The notes beneath the pieces were generated by a model. It saw only the letters and a program-made list of their open reading frames with translations. It did no database searches and was not told where the DNA came from. From the NCBI RefSeq assembly GCF_019443425.1, contig NZ_CP080382.1:62001-126000 (forward strand): a stretch of DNA of 64,000 nucleotides. The letters are read 5' to 3'. The DNA is from Arthrobacter sp. PAMC25284 (GTDB lineage Bacteria > Actinomycetota > Actinomycetes > Actinomycetales > Micrococcaceae). Position numbers and translations under genes: made by a program. Positions 1 to 8,865 of this stretch are shown here, piece after piece (within the stretch, counting starts at the first letter, position 1; each line of letters starts with the position of its first letter).

Positions 1-380
1 ACCTCATCACCGAGACCGTCGAAGCCCAATGCCGTAAACACCCCGGCCAACGCACCGAACAGGATCCGCGAGTCGGTGCCGACCACGCGACCCGGACCGT
101 CACGGCCAGCAGGCACCGCCGTGCCGGCCGCGGCGAACAAGCCCGACCCTACCGGGGTGACCAGCGCCTTCACCGGCGGTGCCGGAACGACACCAAGATC
201 GAAAACACCCTGGGCCGGGTCCTCCAGCAGCTCACTGGCGCGCTGGAGCAGCACGCCGAGCTCGGCTTCCGAATGCGCCGATCCGATGTGCTCCACGATC
301 CGCTGACGGCCCCGCACGTACTCGGCGATCTGCACCGCCGTCGCTCCCGAGGCCGTCAGCACCCGCCTGATGAACACCAC
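1..380 (-). mobile_element. IS1634-type transposase, 5' part, runs off window
   Basis: Reading leftward from GTG codons at 380 and 377, an open frame continues to the window edge. It contains RQRIVEHIGSAHSEAELG followed by a stretch on ASELLEDPAQGVFDLG, the typical N-terminal segment of IS1634/IS1549-type DDE transposases. An in-frame stop lies at 390-392, so the start is confined to the GTG pair. About 125 residues are visible and the rest is outside the window, so I cannot tell whether the gene is intact. A second, clearly decayed relative begins at 8187 on the opposite strand, so the two face each other across the polysaccharide cluster. Confidence 0.7.
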
Positions 381-480
381 ACGGCGACCCTAGGCCAAAT
401 CCTTAGTGCGTGAAAAGACACAAATCAGAACACATCACCGCAGGTCACAGCCGCAGCCCATCCCCAAGTCACGCCCCGTG

Positions 481-745
481 AGCCAAGTCAGGTTAAGAGA
501 TACAAGCCTTCAAACCCGCCATCAATGCCATGCTGACGGGAGACCTCAGCGCCAAGGAAGCAGCACCATACCGCCCGCAGGGAATTGGCCCGGCTGATCG
601 AGGAGCACGGAGGGGAGGATCCGTCGTATTCCAAGGTGCGTGACTACGTGCGGTTCCGCCGGGCGCAGATCGATGTGAAAGTCGGCCGCCGGGTTGAGGT
701 TTTTGTGCCACAGGGACACGAGCCAGGCGCTGAACTCCCGAACCC
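481..745 (+). pseudogene. IS21-family istA transposase remnant
   Basis: Two adjoining frames give FKPAINAMLTGDLSAK and then ELARLIEEHGGEDPSYSKV, VRDYVRFRRAQIDV and VEVFVPQGHEPGAE. This is the helix-turn-helix to catalytic-domain junction of IS21 IstA proteins. A frame change near 553 and loss of similarity after about 745 show that only a broken internal piece is left. The left border coincides with a 14-base sequence that is also the end of the IS110 element at 18.6 kb (see the entry at 496). Confidence 0.65.
496..509. repeat. relic IS110 end adjoining istA
   Basis: The 14-mer TTAAGAGATACAAG occurs here and at 18556-18569, where it is the outer end of the IS110 element. In both places it is followed by CC and then by coding sequence of a different transposase gene, and at both sites the element joins its target at the same dinucleotide (AG on +, CT on -). 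I infer that a related IS110 element once inserted in istA and that its left-end DNA survives between about 390 and 509. Confidence 0.5.
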
Positions 746-820
746 ACATTCCCCGAATGGCCCTCGACCTGTGCTAAAACCCCCACGATACTCGACATTG
801 TATAATACAACAGAGATTGG

Positions 821-1600
821 TCAACTTAGTATTGAGTTGAGTGTGGAAAACAAGAATCCCGGAAAATACCTGCCTACCTCTGAATGGAGTTCATATTCCT
901 GAACATCCAAAACATGATCTGCGCCCATTTCTTTAAGAAGCTCGACAAAAGGCACTACATGACCTTTATAGTGGTGATCTCCTCTGCCTACGTGCAAATA
1001 AATCTGTGGTATATAAGTTGCTCTCTCTAGTTCAATAGGTAGCAACGTATTTAGAAATTCCCTATCCACGTCGGACAGTCCTCCAGAGATGTATTCTCCT
1101 ACATCTCTATGGTTATTGAAAACAAAGTTCCCCAGTCTAGTTTGAGGAGCCGCGGAAATGACATGGCCAAAACTGTATTTTATGCCAAAATATAGTGCTG
1201 CAAACCCGCCTTTGCTAGATCCCATTGAAATAATATGCTTAGTATCGAATCCGTGTTCTCTACTCAGATCCCTAATAAGCGCGATTACAGATTCTTCCAC
1301 CGCAAAATCTCTATTTCGCCCTAAGTAGTAACTAGCTGACGGACCATACTCGTCCAAAATAAATAGTCTATTACAAGCTACAGGAGAAAGTGTTCTAACA
1401 TAATTATAGACTGGTGAATGTCCGATTTTTGGGATGGCAGAAAATACAACTATCAGATATTTGCTTTCAGTTGTTGATTTCTGAAACAAATAGTGAAGCT
1501 TGAGTTTAGCTTTATCGTAGCTCCTCTCACCAGGAAACCCGGAACCTTTAACTTCTTCAAACTCGATGCTATCTGTTGTCTCGGAATCAAAATTTGTCAT
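821..1600 (-). CDS. Asp2/XcbB-like alpha/beta-hydrolase protein
   Basis: A 259-residue protein without signal peptide. A nucleophile-elbow-like motif GSSKGGFAALYFG lies near residue 130, preceded by the strand KHIISM and followed by a downstream histidine (LHVGRGDHH), an alpha/beta-hydrolase arrangement. The pattern resembles proteins annotated as accessory-secretion Asp2 or XcbB/CpsF capsule proteins; this is a fold-level guess and the substrate is unknown. The gene is much AT-richer than the housekeeping genes downstream, which suggests acquisition by transfer. It is the last gene of the leftward polysaccharide cluster, 321 bases after the heparinase-like gene. No clear ribosome site precedes ATG 1600. 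Confidence 0.55.
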   Translation of the reverse strand: MTNFDSETTDSIEFEEVKGSGFPGERSYDKAKLKLHYLFQKSTTESKYLIVVFSAIPKIGHSPVYNYVRTLSPVACNRLFILDEYGPSASYYLGRNRDFAVEESVIALIRDLSREHGFDTKHIISMGSSKGGFAALYFGIKYSFGHVISAAPQTRLGNFVFNNHRDVGEYISGGLSDVDREFLNTLLPIELERATYIPQIYLHVGRGDHHYKGHVVPFVELLKEMGADHVLDVQEYELHSEVGRYFPGFLFSTLNSILS

Positions 1601-1921
1601 AGCACAACATCGACTACAATAGAACTCGTAATTGGCACTTTTACTTCTTTCACAGATTCTTTATCTTCACACTCTCGAAGTAACTAATTAGTGTAAGGCT
1701 GAATATTCAAACTGCTTTTTTTGCATCTTGAAAATACAAAAGACAATATAATGCTGTCGTATGCATAGATCTATCCAGGTCGGGCAAACAACCCCGCGAT
1801 CAAGGACAAGCGCACCGCGAGAGGAATTCGTCAATTGTGCCACTTACACAGCGAAAATTGTGCCGCCAGAGGACTAAGTCAGCACTGGCAAAATCACTTA
1901 GGTGGCCCCATCGTGTACGAA
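1601..1921. other. AT-rich intergenic stretch in surface cluster
   Basis: A 321-base AT-rich gap between two leftward genes. It contains A/T runs (for example around 1710-1750) that could hold a promoter for the Asp2-like gene, but I see no convincing -35/-10 pair, hairpin or conserved reading frame. Confidence 0.4.
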
Positions 1922-3589
1922 TCAAGTTTTATCGCTGGAAACTGCGGTGGGGACACCGAAATATAGATAACTACGAAGTGTGCCTGGCCCCGGCCACTGA
2001 GACACTAGCCTCGTTGTCGTTTCGTATTCGCCGAAGACTCGTGACGTAACAGCAGTATCCGTAACACCGGTCCCTTTCCCTGCGTATAACGCCGAACCTT
2101 CGACGGAATCCTCGGGACTTATCGATAAGGAGTACCCCTCCGCGTCCTTGAAGAGCGCTTGGCCAGACGGGGTGTCGAAGTTCGCAACTGAGAAATGTGG
2201 TGATAGTAGCCAATTAGTGAGTATCGAACCATGCTGGCTCGCCGACCTGGCTTGGCATTCCACAACCAGCCGGCCTTGAGCAAGCTTCTGAATATTAACA
2301 ACTCGGCGAAGTTTCCAATGTGGAACAGAACTGCTAGTGGCGATTAACCTGAGAGGTTCTGTCTTGATCTGTAGTGGCACGGGTTCGGAATTTGTCCTGT
2401 CCGAACGCTTAGGAGTAGACCCAGCAACTATCAACGTACTGTGTGCATACGAAGACCTTGCGTACAGGCGAACCGGGTCGTTTTCATTGTGGGAGTAGAG
2501 ACCTGCGTCGTCCAAGAGGACTCGGTTGCCCACGATCCAGTGGATGGATAGGTCGTCATCCTGCCGGTGGTAACGAGAAAACTGACCGGACTTCAAGATT
2601 AATTTTCCAAGCTCGTTGGTGCGTGCATCGATGTAGTCGACCATGAGGTAGCCCGACTCTGCGAAGTCGTGGATTCTCATGTGCCCCTCATTTGCTTTTA
2701 GGACAAGGTCATCTTCACCATCGGCTGGCAGGTAATCCGGGTTGACTGGAGTTCCCAACCGTGTGTCACCGATTGCGGGGAGTGTTCTATCGGGCAATGA
2801 GATAGCACCGAGAAAACGTCGAGAGTTCTCAAAGTACCGCCTAGCGAGGCCGCCCAGCTCGGGGTCGCCAAATGTTTCGTAGACCAAAAGCTGTTCTAGC
2901 CGTGACATCATAAATTGATGATAGCCGGGACTGTTTTCTTTGTGGACGCCTTGATTAGTGAAGGCGAAGGTAATCTCGTCTAACAGCCGTAGTCGGGCAA
3001 CTCTTGCGAGGCGTGAGGAGTGCTTCCAATCCGGGAAAACAAGTGCCGTAAAAAGCAAAATATCTGCCTGGTCAAAACCATGATTAGTGCGGACACTGTA
3101 ATTTTCGGGCTTCTCAAGCCATAGGCAGTGTTCTTCGATCTGGACTTCGAGTTCGCGCTGAAGGTCGGATTGGTAGCTGTCAAGAGAGCTAGCTACAACA
3201 TAGAGATCTCGCAACCCACGGAGGCGGAGGGCCGCAGCGTGATCGTGCCAGGTGAGGGGGATGTTCCCCCGGACGTTCGGGGCGTGCCGCGCCCAATTTC
3301 TAAGGACTCGAAGCAAGAAAGTTTGCGCTAACCGATGCTGATTCTCATCAGTTGAGGAGTCGAATCCGTTCACGTACCAGCGATTGACCGGAAGCTGCTG
3401 GATCTGCCACCACCAATTTCGGTTCTCTGACCCATTCACCCAATCGAATGAGTCGAGTTCGATGCTTTCCGACGGAAAGCTGTTGAAAGAAATTGAGCCA
3501 TTCATAGCTCGCTGCAGTCTCGTCTTGTCCTGCGAGCTGCTGCCGTCTATGAGGAGCTTTGCGTAGTCTTGTCGGACATCTCCTAGCAT
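1922..3589 (-). CDS. heparinase II/III-like polysaccharide lyase
   Basis: A 555-residue protein with the architecture of heparinase II/III and alginate-lyase-like proteins: an N-terminal alpha/alpha toroid (about residues 60-320) carrying NHGFDQADILLF and GVHKENSPGYHQFM, then a C-terminal beta-sandwich (about 340-540) with an IHWIVGNRVLLDDAGLY segment. Family members cleave uronic-acid-containing glycans by beta-elimination, and versions inside polysaccharide clusters may edit or release the polymer. I see no signal peptide, so location is uncertain. ATG 3589 overlaps the TAA stop of the upstream glycosyltransferase by one base (TAATG), indicating translational coupling. Moderately AT-rich like its neighbours. 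Confidence 0.75.
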   Translation of the reverse strand: MLGDVRQDYAKLLIDGSSSQDKTRLQRAMNGSISFNSFPSESIELDSFDWVNGSENRNWWWQIQQLPVNRWYVNGFDSSTDENQHRLAQTFLLRVLRNWARHAPNVRGNIPLTWHDHAAALRLRGLRDLYVVASSLDSYQSDLQRELEVQIEEHCLWLEKPENYSVRTNHGFDQADILLFTALVFPDWKHSSRLARVARLRLLDEITFAFTNQGVHKENSPGYHQFMMSRLEQLLVYETFGDPELGGLARRYFENSRRFLGAISLPDRTLPAIGDTRLGTPVNPDYLPADGEDDLVLKANEGHMRIHDFAESGYLMVDYIDARTNELGKLILKSGQFSRYHRQDDDLSIHWIVGNRVLLDDAGLYSHNENDPVRLYARSSYAHSTLIVAGSTPKRSDRTNSEPVPLQIKTEPLRLIATSSSVPHWKLRRVVNIQKLAQGRLVVECQARSASQHGSILTNWLLSPHFSVANFDTPSGQALFKDAEGYSLSISPEDSVEGSALYAGKGTGVTDTAVTSRVFGEYETTTRLVSQWPGPGTLRSYLYFGVPTAVSSDKT

Positions 3590-5784
3590 TACCGTTGACT
3601 CCTTCGCTGGCTGCCGCTTACGCCGATGAGGATCTCCCGCCAGGCCTCTACAACTCTGCTGGCCTCATAGGCCGTGGGGAGAACTACATCATGTCCGGTG
3701 TTACCTTCCAGGATCCGGCGGGCAGCCTCACCGGAGTCACCGACCACGAGGTGAGCACCCCAGATTTCTGTTGCACCCGGCCAGTCCCACACCACGGGGT
3801 TAGTGCCTGCTAGTAACGCTTCACCAACGGCCATGTGGAATGACTCGAAGTCCGATGGGGACAATAGATGGCCAACCATGGTGAACCAGTCATTGACGTC
3901 ATCGCCGGGTGGATCAAAGACTACGCTGTGGGCGAGCAAAGGTGAACTATTTATTCTTGCCAACACGCTGCGATAGAACTGAAGTTCTTCGTGTCGGGAC
4001 GATATCCATCCATACTCCAGAGGATGTTTTCCCTTAACTCTCAATTGATATCGATTATCCGATGCGCGGAGGACTTCAAGCACGTCTAGCGCTCTGTCCA
4101 ATCTCTTCCTCGACGGTACGGCGCCGATCAACCCTAAGGTGTATTTTGCGTCCCCCGTCTTCTTCTTTGGGTAAAACCGTTCAGGATCAAGATAGTTGGA
4201 AATCACAGATGTCCGGTTTTCCGGAAAGCCAAACGCCTCTTGGCCTTGCCGACGAACTATATCGCTCACGTAACTGATGTGGTCGATCCTGTCCCATTTA
4301 GATCTTGCTAGATATGGAAGGGCCCGCTCTTGAAGGTGGAACCGAGCGACGAGGCTCTGGTGCGGCAGTCTCATGTGCGAATACCATTCCAAATTCCCAA
4401 GAGCCCATTCGCAAAACACTATATCGGCACGAGCTAACTTGCGTTTGCTTTGATCGGTATCATGCTTGGCGTGCCCTGACCACTCATCGACCTGGAACTT
4501 GAAGTCTCCGCTGGCCTCGAGACAACGCTGCAGGCCGCGAAAGAACTTGAGATCGTGACCGGCGACCAGGACATTGAGAGGCTGCTCACGGACTGCTGCC
4601 CGGGGAAGAAGCTGCCGTGGGCTCAACTCGAGCCACTTCTTTAAGGTCTCAACTCGATTGCTGAACGTGTGGTCTATAGCAACGGTACACAGGCGGTCAG
4701 CGGAGGCTTGGGCGACCTCGTCTGAGGTAAGTGCCAGTTCAAGCTTGGCCAAAAACTCACTGGCACTGTTGGCGTACAAAGGATAGTCAGTTCCCAGAAG
4801 CGACTCGTGCAATGGATTGCGGTTCACGATGGCAGCGCAACCCGCCGCACCGTATTCGAGCAGTTTGGTCGAAAACTCTAAAGACGAGTCCATCGACTCC
4901 GCACGCCACGAAAGACCGACTCGCGTACGCCGCATTTCCTGCTGCAGTTGCTCACGGGATATGGCGCCTTTCCATTCCAATCCAATAGTCTCACTGAGGG
5001 CGGTCTTCATTTTCCCGACAAAGTCCGGCGAGTCAGCGTTAAACTTATCGCCAAAAACTCGAAAATGGGAGCCGGGGATCCTCTGATGCACTTTTTCCCA
5101 CTGTTCTGCCATCTCCAGTGTGTTCCAGGCCGGCTTGAATTTACCGGCGTACACAGCCGTAATTTCTCGGTTGGCAATCGGTGGGCTATCCGGTGAAAAA
5201 TCGGGTACAAGAGGAGCATAGGAGCACAGCTTGTTAGTGTCGATGTCGGGAACGAGGCGTGTCCAGAGATTGCGGAAATCCTCGGTTTGACACATGATTC
5301 TCGCTGCACCGTGGGCAAGTTGAGTCACTTGTTCACGTTGCTCGGCCGAGTAGTCCTGCAGAACCTGCGGCATGTCCGTTAGGTAGAGCCAGCTTTTCTT
5401 CAGCAACCAGGGGCGCTTAAGCATTTTGACGGCTATGTCGAAGCCCCGCACGACGATGACATCGTAGGATTGGGTTTTGTTAAGTATCCGTGCGGCTTTC
5501 ACTAGACTCGCTGCGTCCCTCAGCCGGGTGCTAAACAAATCCCCCTTAAGTCCAAGAACCTTACTGCCAACAACCAGAGAGATATTGGGTTCATTAACGA
5601 GAGCGCCATAGAGCTCGAACCTTCGCGGTATGCTTCGCGTTAGGAGGTCGACTGTTGCTACACCGGTTCTCGCTAGAAGGAGAGCCAGGGATTGAGCCCA
5701 CACAGAAGAGCCGTCAATGTAGTTCAGATCGGGGTTTGCGCAAATTAGTACGCGTCGATTGTCCAAGCTAGATACTGTTCCCAT
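3589..5784 (-). CDS. two-domain glycosyltransferase (GT4-like)
   Basis: About 731 residues containing two successive GT-B type glycosyltransferase regions. The first (about 10-370) has TRVGLSWRAESM and ends in a typical allocation segment (SLEFSTKLLEYGAAGCAAIV). The second (about 400-725) has LGLIGAVPSRKRLDRAL and SPSDFESFHMAVGEALLAGT, the GT4 acceptor and E-x7-E-like region. A cytosolic role in assembling a surface polysaccharide is likely; the sugar is unknown. ATG 5784 lies one base after the upstream stop; a TTG at 5826 is an alternative start that would overlap the upstream gene by 41 bases. The downstream stop overlaps the heparinase start, so these genes form one leftward operon. Confidence 0.75.
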   Translation of the reverse strand: MGTVSSLDNRRVLICANPDLNYIDGSSVWAQSLALLLARTGVATVDLLTRSIPRRFELYGALVNEPNISLVVGSKVLGLKGDLFSTRLRDAASLVKAARILNKTQSYDVIVVRGFDIAVKMLKRPWLLKKSWLYLTDMPQVLQDYSAEQREQVTQLAHGAARIMCQTEDFRNLWTRLVPDIDTNKLCSYAPLVPDFSPDSPPIANREITAVYAGKFKPAWNTLEMAEQWEKVHQRIPGSHFRVFGDKFNADSPDFVGKMKTALSETIGLEWKGAISREQLQQEMRRTRVGLSWRAESMDSSLEFSTKLLEYGAAGCAAIVNRNPLHESLLGTDYPLYANSASEFLAKLELALTSDEVAQASADRLCTVAIDHTFSNRVETLKKWLELSPRQLLPRAAVREQPLNVLVAGHDLKFFRGLQRCLEASGDFKFQVDEWSGHAKHDTDQSKRKLARADIVFCEWALGNLEWYSHMRLPHQSLVARFHLQERALPYLARSKWDRIDHISYVSDIVRRQGQEAFGFPENRTSVISNYLDPERFYPKKKTGDAKYTLGLIGAVPSRKRLDRALDVLEVLRASDNRYQLRVKGKHPLEYGWISSRHEELQFYRSVLARINSSPLLAHSVVFDPPGDDVNDWFTMVGHLLSPSDFESFHMAVGEALLAGTNPVVWDWPGATEIWGAHLVVGDSGEAARRILEGNTGHDVVLPTAYEASRVVEAWREILIGVSGSQRRSQR

Positions 5785-5785
5785 C

Positions 5786-7903
5786 CTATAAAGCAGTGCC
5801 TGGTGAAAATTCTGAAGAGTCGGCAAAGAAAAGACCGTCGTGTGTCACGAGATGGTCCTCCGAGTGAGCCCAATTTTGGCGAAAGATTTCTGGCCGCCAG
5901 ATTGAACCGCTGAGGTACCCACTTCCATCGTAACTAAAAGCATCTTGTTCTAGTGATTTCCCCCATCCTGCACCTCCAGGTTGATATTGGGATGCGTTCA
6001 CAAGGTCACGCAAGTAGTGACGACCATAATGGTGCCGTGTAGAAACCTGGCCCATGAGACTGAATCCGCTTTCTTCTGCGTCAAGAGCAATAACGTTTGC
6101 GACTCCAGGGGCGACGGGCGAAATTCGTTCACTAAAGTGTTCAGGGGTATAACCGGGACTTACCTCAGCTAAAACCTTAAAGTTACGATATGACTGATTG
6201 TCAGCAAAGGCATTAATTGTCTGAAGATCTGAATCGTCAACAATTTTAGTCTTGAACAGCACTCCGGGACTGGTGTCTGTCTGTTTACCGACTCCACATA
6301 TTCTGAAGATGTCATTTGCGCGATGAGCGTAAGTATGGTGTGCAAAAACTTCACGAATTCCTGCGAGGCTTCTGCGCCGCCACTCTTCATCATCATTAAG
6401 TAGGACATCGAGTGCCTCCCGAGCCTCGCTCGGGGAATCTACTAACCAGACCGCTCCATCGGAAAAGAGTTCCTCTATGCCCAGGGCGTAGGTGCTGATA
6501 ACGGGTGTGCCGGAAGCCATTAGCTCAAAAACGCGCCGTGAGAACATGGTGGGTGAGTTTGTCACTGAATTCACGTTTAGAAAGACTCTATACTTCGCAT
6601 ACTCCCGGCAGAGTTCTAGGTAGGGTAGCCCTCCCTTAACACTTCCGGAGAATTCGGCGGGGAACGGAAATGTGCCAGTTCCATGGTTGCGGTCGAAAAT
6701 GTCGAGTCCACTGCCGAGAGCACTTTCCAGCAGCCATTGCATCGCGCTGCCTCTCTCGGCATGCCGATTGCCGTACCAGCTGCCGGCAAATGCCGCCTTA
6801 GAAATTCTACCGGTAAGTGGTTTTGGCCTATGGAGCGCAGGCTGCGCTGCAAAAGGAAGAGCATGGACGCTGGCCTTACCTGTCTTTTTCTTGTACGAAT
6901 CAATCATGTTGGCGTCGGTTGTGAAGATGTGGTCAGCTGATTTGGCGGCAGCCATAAACTTGTCGTGATGCACCGGATCTTCCTTATTCCAGAAAACGGA
7001 CGGTACACCGTTCTCGCGGCCCCACCGAGTCATTTCGCTCAATTCAGATCCTGGGGTGACACTGTAATTACCGACACGGTACTGCCAGCTACGTCCTTTG
7101 CCTTTCCATGCGCTTTCGACAAATATCAACTTTGGCTTGTACTTTTTCGCTAGCGCGAGCCAGTTGTCCGGGCGTGGTTGAAGTAAATTCAGATCGTGCC
7201 CGAAGCAGCCTTCCGTAAACTCGTCCATGACGGCCATGGTCAGTGGACGTGAATCAATCCTAGGCTCTGGCCATCCTCCGACGCTCAGCGATTCTGCAGG
7301 TGTCAATTCTGCGTCACGTGTAAATGGTTCCAAGGGCACCAGTTCTTCGACAACGCCTCTTATAGGCTCGAGTTTCTTGTCGAGCTCTTTCGCCCATTCC
7401 GCGTGTCGCCAAGAATTGTGTCGGATGGTCGATTGCACTGCTGCCTTTTGTCCGGATATTCGTTCTTCGAGGGCAGTCAAATAGTCCTTGTTCCGCCAAG
7501 AATTGTGTCGGACGGTCGATTGCACTGCTGCCCTCTGCCGGAAAAGTCTTTCGTCAAGGGCAGTTAAATAGTCGCTGCTCCGCCAGGAATTTTCTGTCAT
7601 CAGCGACTCTATGGCGGTGAGATGCTCCGCGAGATGCTGATCAATTGTTTGGGACATTTCGTAGTGCAAACGTTTATGCCGAGCAGTCGCCTGGATTGTC
7701 TTGAGGCGGAAGCTCATGAAGGCACCTAGCCCGAGGCCCACAATGCTGGCTTGTACCGAAAGAAGTGCAAACATTAGCCCTGCACCGGGGTTATCCCGCA
7801 CGAATGTTAGTAGGGCCAGTATTACAAAAATTGCGCTGACCGCGAAGGCTGCCACTGCATAGCGGTGGCGCTTCAGGCTGCGCATGACGTACTGATTCGC
7901 CAC
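5786..7903 (-). CDS. membrane-anchored CgeB-like glycosyltransferase
   Basis: About 705 residues. Two hydrophobic helices (roughly residues 15-60) anchor the protein. A helical stalk follows with three imperfect repeats of about 30 residues that start SWRSSDYLTAL, SWRNKDYLTAL and SWRHAEWAKEL. The catalytic half has the CgeB/DUF3880 pattern: DHIFTTDANMIDSY, AFAGSWYGNRHAERG, and FSRRVFELMASGTPVIST. A C-terminal region of about 130 residues has no assignment. I chose GTG 7903 because AAGGAG ends five bases upstream; an earlier TTG at 7966 lacks such a site. The stop is one base before the next glycosyltransferase start. It is the first gene of the leftward cluster, with possible -10 hexamers near 7945-7955. 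Confidence 0.7.
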   Translation of the reverse strand: MANQYVMRSLKRHRYAVAAFAVSAIFVILALLTFVRDNPGAGLMFALLSVQASIVGLGLGAFMSFRLKTIQATARHKRLHYEMSQTIDQHLAEHLTAIESLMTENSWRSSDYLTALDERLFRQRAAVQSTVRHNSWRNKDYLTALEERISGQKAAVQSTIRHNSWRHAEWAKELDKKLEPIRGVVEELVPLEPFTRDAELTPAESLSVGGWPEPRIDSRPLTMAVMDEFTEGCFGHDLNLLQPRPDNWLALAKKYKPKLIFVESAWKGKGRSWQYRVGNYSVTPGSELSEMTRWGRENGVPSVFWNKEDPVHHDKFMAAAKSADHIFTTDANMIDSYKKKTGKASVHALPFAAQPALHRPKPLTGRISKAAFAGSWYGNRHAERGSAMQWLLESALGSGLDIFDRNHGTGTFPFPAEFSGSVKGGLPYLELCREYAKYRVFLNVNSVTNSPTMFSRRVFELMASGTPVISTYALGIEELFSDGAVWLVDSPSEAREALDVLLNDDEEWRRRSLAGIREVFAHHTYAHRANDIFRICGVGKQTDTSPGVLFKTKIVDDSDLQTINAFADNQSYRNFKVLAEVSPGYTPEHFSERISPVAPGVANVIALDAEESGFSLMGQVSTRHHYGRHYLRDLVNASQYQPGGAGWGKSLEQDAFSYDGSGYLSGSIWRPEIFRQNWAHSEDHLVTHDGLFFADSSEFSPGTAL

Positions 7904-8186
7904 AAAAACTCCTTGTCTCCAGGCGACTGTTTGACGCCCCCGATTCATGTATAATAGTGTACCCAATAATTAGTTGTATGACTGACGCATGGAGCCGCGT
8001 TACGCCATTTGAGAGCACTGCAATGTTCAGTTGCGATGCATGGCGTGCGATCCAACGACCGTCCTACCCGTGACTCGTGCCAGGGTCACGGAAAATTCGG
8101 CGCCATAGGCCTCTGATCTGCGGTTCCTCGTTGCTTGCGAGGCATTTTTGGTTACTAAGAACCTCTGGGAAGGTAGCCATCGGAGG
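7904..8186. other. spacer between surface cluster and IS relic
   Basis: A 283-base spacer between divergent units. The part near 7940-7975 is AT-rich (a TATAAT hexamer on the + strand and TATTAT on the - strand) and probably holds the promoter of the leftward polysaccharide operon. The rest shows no supported gene. Confidence 0.35.
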
Positions 8187-8780
8187 ATGGTTTCGCAGTT
8201 CGTGCGCAAGATTACTACGGCCTCCGGTGCTGTCGCGGTCCATGTCGTAGCGAAGGGCCGGGGCCGGGTTGTTGAGATCGATCATTTGGGATCGGCCCAC
8301 TCCGATGCCGAGCTGGAACTGCTGCTGGAGCTCGCGCGCGAGAGGCTCCACCCGGGCCAGAGGACACTGGATCTGGGCCGGCTGCACTAGGTCCAGGCCC
8401 GCACCGAAGACATAGCGGACTGGACCACGGCCAGGCAGATGCCGATCGCCAGCCCTGGTGGCCTGCCGCGGTTGGCGGCGGGCGCGTGGTCACGACCGCT
8501 TCGCTGCCGCTCTGGAAAGTCCTCGCCGAGGCGTACGCCCGACTGGGATTCGACACAGTCGGAGACGAGGTGTTCGAATCTCTGGTGCTGGCCCGGATCA
8601 TCAAACCCACTTCCAAGCCGATGCCATCCGGGTCCTGGAAGAGATCGGCGCCGACACCCCATCCTTGCGGACAGTCTTTTTGCCTGCAGCGCTGCAACGA
8701 GCAGAACTGCGGCCTTCTGGCCAATGCGTGCCTGGCCCTACTCGTTCCGAACCGCAGGGACAAGACGCGGACAAGAAACC
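8187..8780 (+). pseudogene. decayed IS1634-type transposase
   Basis: ATG 8187 follows GGAGG. The first frame gives HLGSAHSDAELELLLELA, then a stop at 8388. Homology continues in other frames with LAEAYARLGFDTVGDEVFES, LVLARIIKPTSK and ADAIRVLEEIGADTPSLRTV, all parts of the N-terminal half of an IS1634-type transposase. At least two frameshifts and one stop are present and the catalytic DDE core is missing, so it cannot be functional. It is related to the fragment at 1-380 but in opposite orientation. Its end lies close to the start of ugd, so part of the ugd promoter region may derive from it. Confidence 0.7.
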
Positions 8781-8865
8781 GGGCCGTCCGATATATAGTA
8801 GACCCGTTTGGTTGCGCCATCTGCGCCCAAGACAACGAAATTTACTGCAGCTACTGGGGAACCCA

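Noticed and set aside
1-8780. Composite transposon carrying the polysaccharide cluster
   Set aside because: The IS1634-type pieces at both sides are different, partial N-terminal fragments without matched ends, so they cannot define a mobile unit.
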